From: Stygiobacter sp.
GTDB taxonomy: Bacteria > Pseudomonadota > Alphaproteobacteria > Rhodospirillales > Magnetospirillaceae
NCBI GenBank assembly: GCA_006218045.1
Contig: VBWB01000019.1
Location: 62,001 to 126,000 of the forward strand
Length of the DNA stretch: 64,000 nt
Direction of reading: 5' to 3'
The position numbers and the translations under genes were made by a program. Positions 17,798-25,841 of the stretch are shown in pieces. Position 1 is the stretch's first letter; each line of letters opens with the position of its first letter. The notes beneath the pieces are model-generated. The model had not been told where the DNA came from. It saw only the letters and a program-made list of their open reading frames with translations, and searched no databases.

Positions 17798-18975
17798 CAG
17801 CCGCCCCGCAGCCGGGCGAAGCCGGCTTCCAGATCAACGATCAGATCGTCCGCATCCTCGAGCCCGGCATGATAGCGCAGGCTGATGGCCGCATGGTTCC
17901 AGGCGCTGGCGGTGCGGATGATGGAATGGCCATAGGTGGGGATGACCAGACTTTCAAAGCCGCCCCAGGAAAAGCCCAGGCCGAAGAAGGCATAGCCGTC
18001 GAGCATGGCCTCGATGGCCGGCTTGCCGAAACCGGGCTTGAGGATCACCCCGAACAGGCCGCAGGCGCCGGTGAAATCGCGCTGCCACAAAGCATGGCCG
18101 GGATCGTCGGCCAGGGCCGGATACAGCACGCGCTCGACTTCAGGCCGGGTTTGCAGCCATTGGCACAAGGTCAGGGCGGTGGCGGCGTGCTGCCTGAGCC
18201 GCACCGCCAGGGTGCGCAGGCCGCGCAGGCCCAGATACAATTCCTCCGCTCCGGGCGAATGGCCGAAGGCGGCGACCGAGGATTTGACCCTGAGCCAGCT
18301 TTCCTCGTCCGCCAGGGTGATGGCCCCCAGCATGGCGTCGGCATGGCCGACCACGTATTTGGTGCAGGCCTGGATGGAGACGTCGACACCATGGGCGAAA
18401 GGTTGAAAGTTCAGCACCCCCCAGGTGTTGTCCATCATCACCACGGCGCCGTGGGCATGGGCGATCGCGGCGATGAGCGGGATGTCCTGAACCTCGAAGG
18501 TCAGGGAACCGGGCGATTCGGTGAACACCACCCGGGTGTTGGGGCGCAACAAATCCTTGATTCCGGCGCCCACCAGCGGGTCGTAATAAGTGGTCTCGAT
18601 ACCCAGGCCGGCCAGCACCGAATCGCAGAACTTGCGAGTGGGGAAATAAGTGGTGTCGACCATCAGCAGGTGGTCGCCGGCCTGCAGATAAGCCAAAAGC
18701 GCGCCGGTGATGGCGGCCAGACCGGACGAGGTGGCGACGGTCTTGTGCCCGCCCTCGACAGCGGCCAGGGCTTCCTCGAAGGCATGGGTGGTGGGCGTGC
18801 CGAAACGGCCATAGCGCACGCCCTCGAACGGCTTCTTGCCGCTTTGTTCCATGGCGGCGACCGATGGGTGCAGAATGGTCGAGACGTGGTAAACCGGCGG
18901 GTTGACGGCACCGAAATGATCTTCGGGGTGACGACCGGCGTGGACGATCAGGCTGTCTTTTTTCATGGCATCCAA
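17797..18975 (-). CDS. metC: Cystathionine beta-lyase (PLP-dependent)
   Basis: A 392-residue Cys/Met-metabolism PLP enzyme. YGRFGTPTTHAFEEALAAVEGG near residue 52, ATSSGLAAI near 82, MMDNTWGV near 180 and QACTKYVVGHADAMLG near 203, whose Lys should bind PLP, all match; the MetC-type ending (GFSWGGFESLVIP) favours cystathionine beta-lyase over gamma-synthase. The reaction would cleave cystathionine to homocysteine, pyruvate and ammonia. Its coupling to a ZevAB-like metal pair is unusual and may only reflect shared transcription. Confidence 0.88.
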   Translation of the reverse strand: MDAMKKDSLIVHAGRHPEDHFGAVNPPVYHVSTILHPSVAAMEQSGKKPFEGVRYGRFGTPTTHAFEEALAAVEGGHKTVATSSGLAAITGALLAYLQAGDHLLMVDTTYFPTRKFCDSVLAGLGIETTYYDPLVGAGIKDLLRPNTRVVFTESPGSLTFEVQDIPLIAAIAHAHGAVVMMDNTWGVLNFQPFAHGVDVSIQACTKYVVGHADAMLGAITLADEESWLRVKSSVAAFGHSPGAEELYLGLRGLRTLAVRLRQHAATALTLCQWLQTRPEVERVLYPALADDPGHALWQRDFTGACGLFGVILKPGFGKPAIEAMLDGYAFFGLGFSWGGFESLVIPTYGHSIIRTASAWNHAAISLRYHAGLEDADDLIVDLEAGFARLRGG

Positions 18976-19021
18976 GATGGCGGCAAGGTCAGGCGGGCAC
19001 CGCCATCCAAGGCCCGATCAT

Positions 19022-19129
19022 CTAGAGCGCATAAAGGGCGAAGGCGGCGATCATGAACAGGAAGGTCACGGCCAGGGGACGCAAATCCACCTGTTGTTGG
19101 GCCTTGGCGAGTGCTTGGCGACGGCGCAT
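19022..19129 (-). CDS. Small single-pass membrane protein (35 residues)
   Basis: A short frame with its stop (TAG) at 19022-19024. It begins MRRRQALAKAQQQVDLRPLA and then has a hydrophobic helix (VTFLFMIAAFALYAL) that runs to the end. AGGAG sits six bases before the ATG at 19129; an in-frame ATG at 19144 would add five residues and has GGGAGG ten bases upstream. The arginine-rich start predicts an N-in, tail-anchored topology. It lies 65 bases behind the membrane-anchored ParA-like gene on the same strand, so it may belong to that operon. Homologues unknown; the call rests on ribosome site, topology and position. Confidence 0.5.
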   Translation of the reverse strand: MRRRQALAKAQQQVDLRPLAVTFLFMIAAFALYAL

Positions 19130-19194
19130 CGGCTGCTCCTGCATAGTTAGGGAACCTCCCTTGTCCACCAAGATGGGGAAGAAAAGTCCAGCGG

Positions 19195-20286
19195 TCAATG
19201 TCCGGCGATATCTTTATATGAAAATACGGTGGCAGCCGCCCCCAGCATCCCACCCAGCAGCAGCGCCAGCAGCAGCGCCCCCCAGCCGAAGCCCCGGCGC
19301 GGCGCCTCGCCCATGGACGGCGGGGTGGCCGGGGGCAAGTCGTCGGCATCCTCGTTGGCGATCTGCACGGCGGTCCAGGCCGGGGTGGCCCCGGCCCGCC
19401 GTTGCAGTCCCGGCAGCCTTGAGCGCCAGTCACGCAAGGTGTTTTGCGCGGTGATCAGGGGCAGCGGCTCGGCCAGGGCATGGACGTCGTGGCGGGTGTG
19501 ACGGCGCAGCCGGGTGATCAACTCATGGGTGGCCTGCAAATAGCTCAGTCCGGCGCCGCCATCGGGGTCAAGCACCGATACCGGTACCCCCATCTGCGCC
19601 GCCTCGGTGACCTTGGGGTCGTTTTCGATGGCGATCGTATAGACCTGATCGCCGAATTCCGCCCGCATGGAGCGGGCGACATCGCCGCCGGTGACATCCT
19701 CGCCGGTCATGGTCAGCAGGATGCCGGCCACGTTCAGCGCCGCATTGGCATTCTGGCGCAGGCGCTTGATCTCGTGCCAGGTGTTGACCAGGCCTTCGTG
19801 CGAATAGGGATCGGGCCGCGCCGGGATCAGCACCGCCGCCGCCGCCGCCAGGGCGTTGCCGGTGATGGTGCCCAAGGATGGCGGGCAATCGATGATGACG
19901 ATATGGGCATGGGCGGCGATGTTCTGATTGGCAAACGCCGTCCGCAGCGCCAGATGCGAGCGTTCATGCGCCCCCAATTCCTGTTCCGCCGTGCGCAATT
20001 GGGTGGTGGCCGGCAGCAGCGATAGGCCGGGGAACGAGGTGGGGATCAGCGCCTCGTCCAGCCGCACCCGTCCGGTGATGACGTCCATGGCGCCGATCGG
20101 CGGCAACGGCAGAATGCCGAAAGAACCGGTGGCGTTGCCCTGGGCATCCAGGTCGGCCAGCACCACCCGATAGCCGAAGGCGGCCAGACAGGCGGCCAGA
20201 TTGCCGGCGGTGGTGGTCTTGGCCACACCGCCCTTGTGGTTGAATACGGCAATGATCGGGGGGAAGACCGCTTTTTGCAGCTCCAT
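19195..20286 (-). CDS. ParA/Soj-family ATPase with C-terminal transmembrane anchor
   Basis: A 363-residue MinD/ParA-type ATPase. The deviant Walker A KGGVAKTTTAGNLA is at about residues 18-31, Walker A' VVLADLDAQGNATGS at about 41-55, and IVIIDCPPSLG (Walker B region) near 133. After about residue 260 the sequence leaves the ParA core, runs through an acidic/proline linker (NEDADDLPPATPPSMGEAPRRG) and ends in one hydrophobic helix (GWGALLLALLLGGMLGAAATVF, about 332-353). No ParB follows. The start is the ATG at 20286 (overlapping the radC stop by one base); longer frames upstream run into radC. A chromosome- or protein-positioning role at the membrane is inference. Confidence 0.85.
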   Translation of the reverse strand: MELQKAVFPPIIAVFNHKGGVAKTTTAGNLAACLAAFGYRVVLADLDAQGNATGSFGILPLPPIGAMDVITGRVRLDEALIPTSFPGLSLLPATTQLRTAEQELGAHERSHLALRTAFANQNIAAHAHIVIIDCPPSLGTITGNALAAAAAVLIPARPDPYSHEGLVNTWHEIKRLRQNANAALNVAGILLTMTGEDVTGGDVARSMRAEFGDQVYTIAIENDPKVTEAAQMGVPVSVLDPDGGAGLSYLQATHELITRLRRHTRHDVHALAEPLPLITAQNTLRDWRSRLPGLQRRAGATPAWTAVQIANEDADDLPPATPPSMGEAPRRGFGWGALLLALLLGGMLGAAATVFSYKDIAGH

Positions 20287-21029
20287 TACAGGAAACCTTG
20301 CGCCTTGAAGCTGACATGGCCCTTGCGGCCGATGATCAGGTGGTCGTGTACCGAGATGCCCACCCCTTTCAGGGCATTGGCGACCATCTTGGTCATGTCG
20401 ATGTCGGCACGGCTGGGGGCGGGGTCGCCGCTGGGGTGGTTGTGCACCATGATGATGGCCGAGGCGTTCAACTCCAGCGCCCGCTTGACCACCTCGCGCG
20501 GGTAGAGCGGCGTGTGATCGACGGTGCCCTGACCCTGTAATTCGTCGGCGATCAGCACGTTCTTGCGGTCCAGGAACAGCAGGCGGAATTGCTCGGTCGG
20601 CAGCCGGCCCATGGCCATGGTGCAGTAATCCAGCAATTGGTCCCATTTGGTGATCACCGGTCGGTCGATCACCTGCAAGCGGGCCATGCGGGTGGCGGCG
20701 TGTTCAACCACCTTGAGGTAGGCGGCGGTGGCCGCCGAAACCCCGGTGAAGCTTTCCAAGGCCTGAACCGGGGCGGCGAGGACATCGGCGAAGGTCTTGA
20801 ACTCGGCGATCAGCGCCTTGGCCAGCGGCTTGGTATCCTTGCGCGGAATGACGCTGGCCAGCAGCAGTTCCAGGATTTCGTAATCGGGTAAGGCGTTGGG
20901 TTCGGCCAGGAAACGCAGGCGCAGACGCTCGCGGTGGCCGGCGTGGTGCGGTGGCAGAGCGTCGGGGTCTTCCAGACCAGGATGATGGGGGTCTTTCAGA
21001 CCGGGAAAGAGGTCTTGATCGGAACTCAC
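20286..21029 (-). CDS. radC: RadC-family JAMM/MPN+ protein
   Basis: A 247-residue RadC protein. The N-terminal helix-hairpin-helix-like part (DYEILELLLASVIPRKDTKPLAKALIAEFKTF) is followed by the metal-binding JAMM signature HNHPSGDPAPSRADID at about residues 196-211. GTG start overlaps the preceding gene's stop by four bases, and its own stop overlaps the ParA-like gene's ATG. RadC was named for DNA repair but that role is doubtful; the JAMM motif suggests a metallopeptidase or nuclease-like activity. Lying between a putative regulator and an anchored ParA is not the usual housekeeping context. Confidence 0.92.
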   Translation of the reverse strand: MSSDQDLFPGLKDPHHPGLEDPDALPPHHAGHRERLRLRFLAEPNALPDYEILELLLASVIPRKDTKPLAKALIAEFKTFADVLAAPVQALESFTGVSAATAAYLKVVEHAATRMARLQVIDRPVITKWDQLLDYCTMAMGRLPTEQFRLLFLDRKNVLIADELQGQGTVDHTPLYPREVVKRALELNASAIIMVHNHPSGDPAPSRADIDMTKMVANALKGVGISVHDHLIIGRKGHVSFKAQGFL

Positions 21030-21568
21030 AGCCGGGCGCGGAACTCTTCCAGCCAGGACAGCCGGGTTTCCAAGGTGCCGATGTCGTGGTCCAGCCAGTC
21101 GATCAGGTGGCAGCCGTCGCCATCGCCGGCAAAGGCGCCGCGCAGATCCAGCAGGCGGGCCAGTTCGCTTTCCACCATTTCCAGCAACAGATCGGCCTGG
21201 GCCTGCTGTTCCTTCACTTCGAGCAGATCAAGAAAGCGCATCTTGAGCGCGATGATCAGCTTGGACAGGTCGGATCCGGGGCGCAGGCGCGCCGTCAGCA
21301 AGGCTTGAAGCTCACGGCTACCGGCCTCGGTGATGGTCAGTTGGGCGTCGTCTTCCATGCCTTCGCCGCCTACCGCCTGGACCAGGCCTTCATAGCGCAG
21401 CAACTCGATGGACATGCCCATCAGGTCGATCTGCGGACCGGCGACCCGGCTGATGAAATGCCGCACCGCCCCGGCCAAGTCGGAATAGCGCATGCATTGA
21501 CGCGCGATCATGCCCAACGCGCACAAGCGCACGGCTTCCTTCGGCGTCAGGGTGTTGTCGGTGAACAT
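21026..21568 (-). CDS. Winged-helix-like protein with C-terminal coiled coil
   Basis: A 180-residue protein. The first 100 residues (LTPKEAVRLCALGMIARQCMRYSDLAGAVRHFISR..., then IELLRYEGLVQA and LTITEAGSRELQALL) have the layout of a PadR/MarR-type winged helix: recognition region, wing, then a helix. The C-terminal half is Leu/Glu-rich helix (LLEVKEQQAQADLLLEMVESELARLLDLR, RLSWLEEFRARL) resembling a PadR dimerisation helix. It is first in the operon with radC and the anchored ParA and could regulate it. Exact family is uncertain. Confidence 0.6.
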   Translation of the reverse strand: MFTDNTLTPKEAVRLCALGMIARQCMRYSDLAGAVRHFISRVAGPQIDLMGMSIELLRYEGLVQAVGGEGMEDDAQLTITEAGSRELQALLTARLRPGSDLSKLIIALKMRFLDLLEVKEQQAQADLLLEMVESELARLLDLRGAFAGDGDGCHLIDWLDHDIGTLETRLSWLEEFRARL

Positions 21569-21727
21569 GATCGGTTTTCCCAGGGGCCTGAATGCGAGCC
21601 ATTCGCAACATTAACGCGCGACGAGATCGATGTCCAGCTTTGGTTGAGTATGCCAGATCACCAGGGGCGGCGGCTATAGTCCAATCGTGGAATTCATGGC
21701 GGGCGTCGTTGGCCCGCTACATTCCGC

Positions 21728-23062
21728 CTACGGATAGCATTCCTGGAAACGTACAGGCTTGCCGGCGGGGTCGCCGATCAGCTGGCCGTCGCTCATCACC
21801 AATTGGCCGCGGATGATGGTGGCCATGGGCCAGCCCTTGACCTTCTTGCCGTCGAACGGAGTCCAGCCGCAACGGCTGACGATCCATTGGTTGGTGATGG
21901 TGCGTTCCGCCTTCATGTCGACGATGGTGAAGTCGGCATCGTAGCCCATGGCGATGCGGCCCTTGCCGGCCAGGTTGTAGATGCGCCCGGGGCCGGCGGA
22001 GGTCAGATCGACGAAGCGTTCCAGGCTCAGGCGGCCCTGGTTGACGTGGTCCAGCATGATCGGCACCAGGGTCTGCACCCCGGTCATGCCCGACGGCGAT
22101 TGCGGGTAGGGCTTGTCTTTTTCCTCGCGCGTATGCGGCGCGTGGTCGGAGCCCAGCACATCGACGGTGCCGTTGTTGATGGCCCGCCACAGGGCGCCGC
22201 GATGGTGGTTCTCGCGGATGGGCGGGTTCATCTGGGCATAGGTGCCCAAGGTTTCATAGCAATCGGGCGCGGTCAGGGTCAGGTGCTGCGGTGTGGTTTC
22301 CACCGTCACCAGATCCTTGTGAGCGGCCAGGAAGTCCATTTCCTCGGCGGTGGTGACGTGCAGCACGTGGACCCGGCGCTTGGCCGCCTCGGCCAGCGTG
22401 ACCAGCCGTTTGGTGGCGACCAGCGCCGTCTCGGCATCGCGCCAGATATGGTGGGCGCGGGGATGGCCGGCGGCATCGGCGATGGATTTGCGGGCGATCA
22501 GCCGGGCCTCGTCCTCGCAATGGACGGCGATACGGCGATAACCCTGGTCGATGACCTTGGCCAGGGTCTCATCGTCGGCGACCAGCAGATTGCCGGTGGA
22601 GGATCCCATGAACACCTTGATGCCGGCGCAGCCGGGGATACGTTCCCACTGGGCCAGATGGTCGATGTTGTCGCCCGCCGCCCCCAGGAAAAAGGCGTGG
22701 TCGGTCCAGCAGCGGCCCGCGGCCCGCTTGAGCTTGTCCAGCAATTCCACCTCGGTGGTGGTGCCGGGCTTGGTGTTGGGCATCTCGAAGAAGGCGACGA
22801 CACCGCCCATGGCGGCGGCGGCGCTGCCGGTGGACAGGTCTTCCTTGTGCTCCAGCCCCGGCTCGCGGAAATGCACCTGGGTGTCGATGACACCGGGCAA
22901 AACGTGCAGGCCATGGCAGTCGATCTTGTCGGCCATGGCCTGCCCGCGCAGGTCACCGATGGCAGCGACGCGCCCGCCCCGGATGCCGACATCGGTGGTG
23001 GCGGTGCCGCCGGGGGTGACGACGGTACCGTTGGCCAGGACCAGATCGAAGCTTGGGGACAT
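21728..23062 (-). CDS. Dihydroorotase-like amidohydrolase
   Basis: A 444-residue amidohydrolase annotated by similarity to class I dihydroorotase. FREPGLEHKEDLSTGS, AFFEMPNTKPGT, GIKVFMGSSTGN (Lys for carbamylation, about residue 152), HVLHVTTAEE and GSDHAPHTREEKDKPYP are all present. The first metal motif, however, reads DTQVHFREPG at about residue 60: the usual HxH is QxH. The ATG at 23062 lies two bases after the asparagine synthetase stop. It may be an active variant, a pseudo-enzyme or another cyclic amidase; its operon with asnB and glycosyltransferases is not a pyrimidine context. Confidence 0.75.
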   Translation of the reverse strand: MSPSFDLVLANGTVVTPGGTATTDVGIRGGRVAAIGDLRGQAMADKIDCHGLHVLPGVIDTQVHFREPGLEHKEDLSTGSAAAAMGGVVAFFEMPNTKPGTTTEVELLDKLKRAAGRCWTDHAFFLGAAGDNIDHLAQWERIPGCAGIKVFMGSSTGNLLVADDETLAKVIDQGYRRIAVHCEDEARLIARKSIADAAGHPRAHHIWRDAETALVATKRLVTLAEAAKRRVHVLHVTTAEEMDFLAAHKDLVTVETTPQHLTLTAPDCYETLGTYAQMNPPIRENHHRGALWRAINNGTVDVLGSDHAPHTREEKDKPYPQSPSGMTGVQTLVPIMLDHVNQGRLSLERFVDLTSAGPGRIYNLAGKGRIAMGYDADFTIVDMKAERTITNQWIVSRCGWTPFDGKKVKGWPMATIIRGQLVMSDGQLIGDPAGKPVRFQECYP

Positions 23063-23064
23063 GA

Positions 23065-24816
23065 TCACCTCGTGCTCAGGGTGTCGAAGGCATCGCCGTC
23101 GGCGGGCGCGCCCAGTATATGGATTTGGTGCCACAGCGCATAGAACAGCAACGACCAGCGGGCAAAACCGGTCTTGGGCGTGGCGGCGGCGAACAGCTTT
23201 TCCACCTGGCCGGGCAGGGCGATTTCGCCGATGCCCGCTTGCGCCGCCACCAGGGCGCCGATTTCGCGGCGGGTGCCGATCCATTCGCCCACCGGCACGG
23301 TGAAGCCGCGCTTCTTGTCGAAGGGGCGGGCGGCGGGCATGGCGCGCTCCAGCCACAGGCGCAGCAGATGCTTGCCCAGGCCGTTCCTGATCTTGAAGCG
23401 GTCGGGCAGGGTGAAGGCGAATTCGGCCACCACCGGATCAAGGAAGGGCACCCGGCCCTCGATGGCGTTGGCCATCAGGCAACGATCGGCCTTGATCAAG
23501 AGATCGTTGGCCAGCCAGTCGGCGCAATCGGTGGCCTGGGCCGCCTGCAAGCGGCTGCGACCGGGCAGGGCAGCGGCCCTTTCGGCCAGGGCGAAGCGGT
23601 CGCGCCAGCCGGGCAGGGGGCGCAGCACCCCCAATCCGTCGAATGTGCCGCTGCGGCGCATGGGCTTGGACAGCGGCCATGGGCGCATGGCGCCGCGATA
23701 GCGGCCATAACCGCCGAACAATTCGTCGCCGCCTTCACCCGACAGGATGACCTTGACCTGCTGGCGGGCCCGCATGGCCAGCTTGTAGGTGGGCAGGCAG
23801 GCATAGTCCGCTGCCGGATCGTCCATGGCGGCGGCGACCCGGGGCAGCAGGGTCCAGAAATCGCTTTCGCCGAAATCCACTTCCACGTGCCGGGCGCCGA
23901 CGCTGCCGGCCAGGGCGCGGGCGTGGTCGCGTTCGTCATGGACAGCCGTGCCGGAAAAGCCGGCGGTGAAGGCCAGGACCGGGCGTGGGTTCAGCCGTGC
24001 CATCAAGGCCAGCAATACCGACGAGTCGATGCCACCCGACAGGAACATGCCATAGGGCACGTCCGAGCGTTGATGCAGATCCACCGATTCGGTCAGCACC
24101 TGATCCAACCGGTCGAGCAGACTGTCGGCGTCGCCCGACCGGGTGCCGCCGGCGACCAGCGCCGGGCGGCGGGCGTGCTGGCGGATCTGGCCGTTTTCGA
24201 TGACCAAGGTGGCACCGGCGGGGACGCGGCTGATGCCGGGATAGATGGTGGCGTCGGAACAGGTGAACTGCAATTGCAGCACCTCCGCCCGCGCCTGCGG
24301 GTCAACCATGGCCGCCACCAGCCCGGCCTTGATCAAGGCGTGCGGTTCCGAGGCGAAGGCGATGCCCCATTGCCCTTGCGCCAGATAAAGCGGCTTGATG
24401 CCGAAGGGGTCACGGGCCAGCACCACGCGGTTTTCCTGCGGATCATGGATGACCAGGGCGTACATGCCGCGCAAGGCCCGGGCGAAGTCCAGGCCGTCAC
24501 GGGCATAAAGGTGCAGCGGCGGCTCGCAATCGGATTGGGTGGTGAAGGTGGCGCCGTCCAACTGCCCGCGCAGTTCCAGGTAATTATAGACCTCGCCATT
24601 GGCGACGATGGCCCGGCCCTGGGGGTCAAGGATGGGTTGGCGCCCACCTTCCAGGTCGATGATGGACAGCCGGTTTTGCAGCAAGGCCACATTGTCGCGC
24701 ACATAACGCCCCCGACCGTCGGGGCCGCGATGGGCCAGGGCATCGGCCAAAAGGTCCATCACCGCTGAATCGGGAACCTGCCCGGCGGGGGCGATCAGGC
24801 CGGCGATGCCGCACAT
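23065..24816 (-). CDS. asnB: Asparagine synthetase (glutamine-hydrolysing)
   Basis: A 583-residue two-domain enzyme. Cys2 (MCGIAGLIAP) is the class II glutaminase nucleophile; RLSIIDLEGGRQPI, NGEVYNY and DPFGIKPLYLA belong to the same domain. The C-terminal synthetase domain has the ATP pyrophosphatase loop FLSGGIDSSVLLALM near residue 256 and VILSGEGGDELFGGY near 355. It transfers glutamine nitrogen to an acidic substrate, classically aspartate. Within a run of glycosyltransferases it could instead amidate a glycan, a frequent role of AsnB paralogues in polysaccharide loci. Confidence 0.9.
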   Translation of the reverse strand: MCGIAGLIAPAGQVPDSAVMDLLADALAHRGPDGRGRYVRDNVALLQNRLSIIDLEGGRQPILDPQGRAIVANGEVYNYLELRGQLDGATFTTQSDCEPPLHLYARDGLDFARALRGMYALVIHDPQENRVVLARDPFGIKPLYLAQGQWGIAFASEPHALIKAGLVAAMVDPQARAEVLQLQFTCSDATIYPGISRVPAGATLVIENGQIRQHARRPALVAGGTRSGDADSLLDRLDQVLTESVDLHQRSDVPYGMFLSGGIDSSVLLALMARLNPRPVLAFTAGFSGTAVHDERDHARALAGSVGARHVEVDFGESDFWTLLPRVAAAMDDPAADYACLPTYKLAMRARQQVKVILSGEGGDELFGGYGRYRGAMRPWPLSKPMRRSGTFDGLGVLRPLPGWRDRFALAERAAALPGRSRLQAAQATDCADWLANDLLIKADRCLMANAIEGRVPFLDPVVAEFAFTLPDRFKIRNGLGKHLLRLWLERAMPAARPFDKKRGFTVPVGEWIGTRREIGALVAAQAGIGEIALPGQVEKLFAAATPKTGFARWSLLFYALWHQIHILGAPADGDAFDTLSTR

Positions 24817-25841
24817 CAGCGGGCGACCCGAGCGAGGAAATCCAGATACTTCCGGACCACGGCGGCTTCGGTGAAGTGCGCCTGATAGGCGGCGTGCCCG
24901 GTGCGGCCCAGATGGGCGGCGAAATCGCGGTCGCCCAGCACCCGGTTGATGGCCCCGGCCATGGCATTCGCGTCGTCCACCGGAGTGAGCAGGCCGTTTT
25001 CACCGTCGAAGATCAGTTGCGACGGCCCTTGCGCGGCGGCGGCGACCACCGGCTTGCCCTGGGCCCAGGCCTCGATCACCACATTGCCCAGGGGTTCATG
25101 CCGTGATGGACAGACGAACAGATCGGCGGCGGCGAACAGGCCGGCGACGTCGTCGCGCCAGCCGAGGAAACGGGTGCGGGCGATCACCCCCAGCCGGGCC
25201 GCCTGACGTTCCAGATCGCCCAGCAGCGGCCCTTCACCGGCGATCCACAGATAGGCTTCCGGCACCCGGGTCAGGGCGTCGATCAGGGTATCGAAGGCCT
25301 TGTTGGGGTGCAACCGGCCCAAGGCCAGGATCACCGGCACGCCGCCGGGGGTGGAAAAAATCTTGCGCGCCACCGGCTCGGCCCGAATGTCGGCGACGAA
25401 ATTGGGGACGTAATGGGCACGGTCCGCTGTCCAGCCCTGGTCGGTGATCCAATTGCGGATGTCCGGGGTGTTGCCGATCAGGTGATGGCATTTCCGGTAA
25501 TATTTCAGGTCGTAATAGCCGCCCAGGCGGCCCACATGGACGAAGTCTCCGCGCGGGCAGAATCTGGTCGCCCGGTTCATCCAGGTCAGCACATGGCTGG
25601 GGCGGAAAGCCTTGATCGTCCGGCGAAAGCCCAGATGGGTGGACAAATCCAACGCACCGCCGAACGGCAGTTCGGTCACCTGCACCCCGTTGGCACGCAG
25701 ATGGGCGGCACGGCGGGGATTGCGGCGGATCAGCACGTGCTGGTCCAGTCCGGCCTTGTGCAGGGCGATGGCGAGGCGCTCGAAAAAGGCCTCGGCGCCG
25801 CCGTGATCGGCTCCGGCCATGGCTTGCAACAGACGGGTCAT
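24816..25841 (-). CDS. Glycosyltransferase, family 4-like
   Basis: A 341-residue GT-B fold glycosyltransferase. The N-terminal MAGADHGGAEAFFERLAIALHKAG loop is a typical acceptor-domain start; the C-terminal domain shows VILALGRLHPNKAFDTLIDAL (about 175), LWIAGEGPLLGDLERQA and the donor-binding motif CPSRHEPLGNVVIEAWAQGKPVVA with the E-x7-E arrangement (about 255-280). Its start overlaps the upstream glycosyltransferase by four bases (ATGA), its stop overlaps asnB by one. Substrate is unknown; lipopolysaccharide or capsule assembly is likely. Confidence 0.87.
   Translation of the reverse strand: MTRLLQAMAGADHGGAEAFFERLAIALHKAGLDQHVLIRRNPRRAAHLRANGVQVTELPFGGALDLSTHLGFRRTIKAFRPSHVLTWMNRATRFCPRGDFVHVGRLGGYYDLKYYRKCHHLIGNTPDIRNWITDQGWTADRAHYVPNFVADIRAEPVARKIFSTPGGVPVILALGRLHPNKAFDTLIDALTRVPEAYLWIAGEGPLLGDLERQAARLGVIARTRFLGWRDDVAGLFAAADLFVCPSRHEPLGNVVIEAWAQGKPVVAAAAQGPSQLIFDGENGLLTPVDDANAMAGAINRVLGDRDFAAHLGRTGHAAYQAHFTEAAVVRKYLDFLARVAR

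Noticed and set aside
18963-19433. Minus-strand 156-codon frame across the ParA tail and its downstream gap
   Set aside because: Overlaps the ParA coding frame in another register and is Pro/Arg-rich; the shorter membrane frame fits better.
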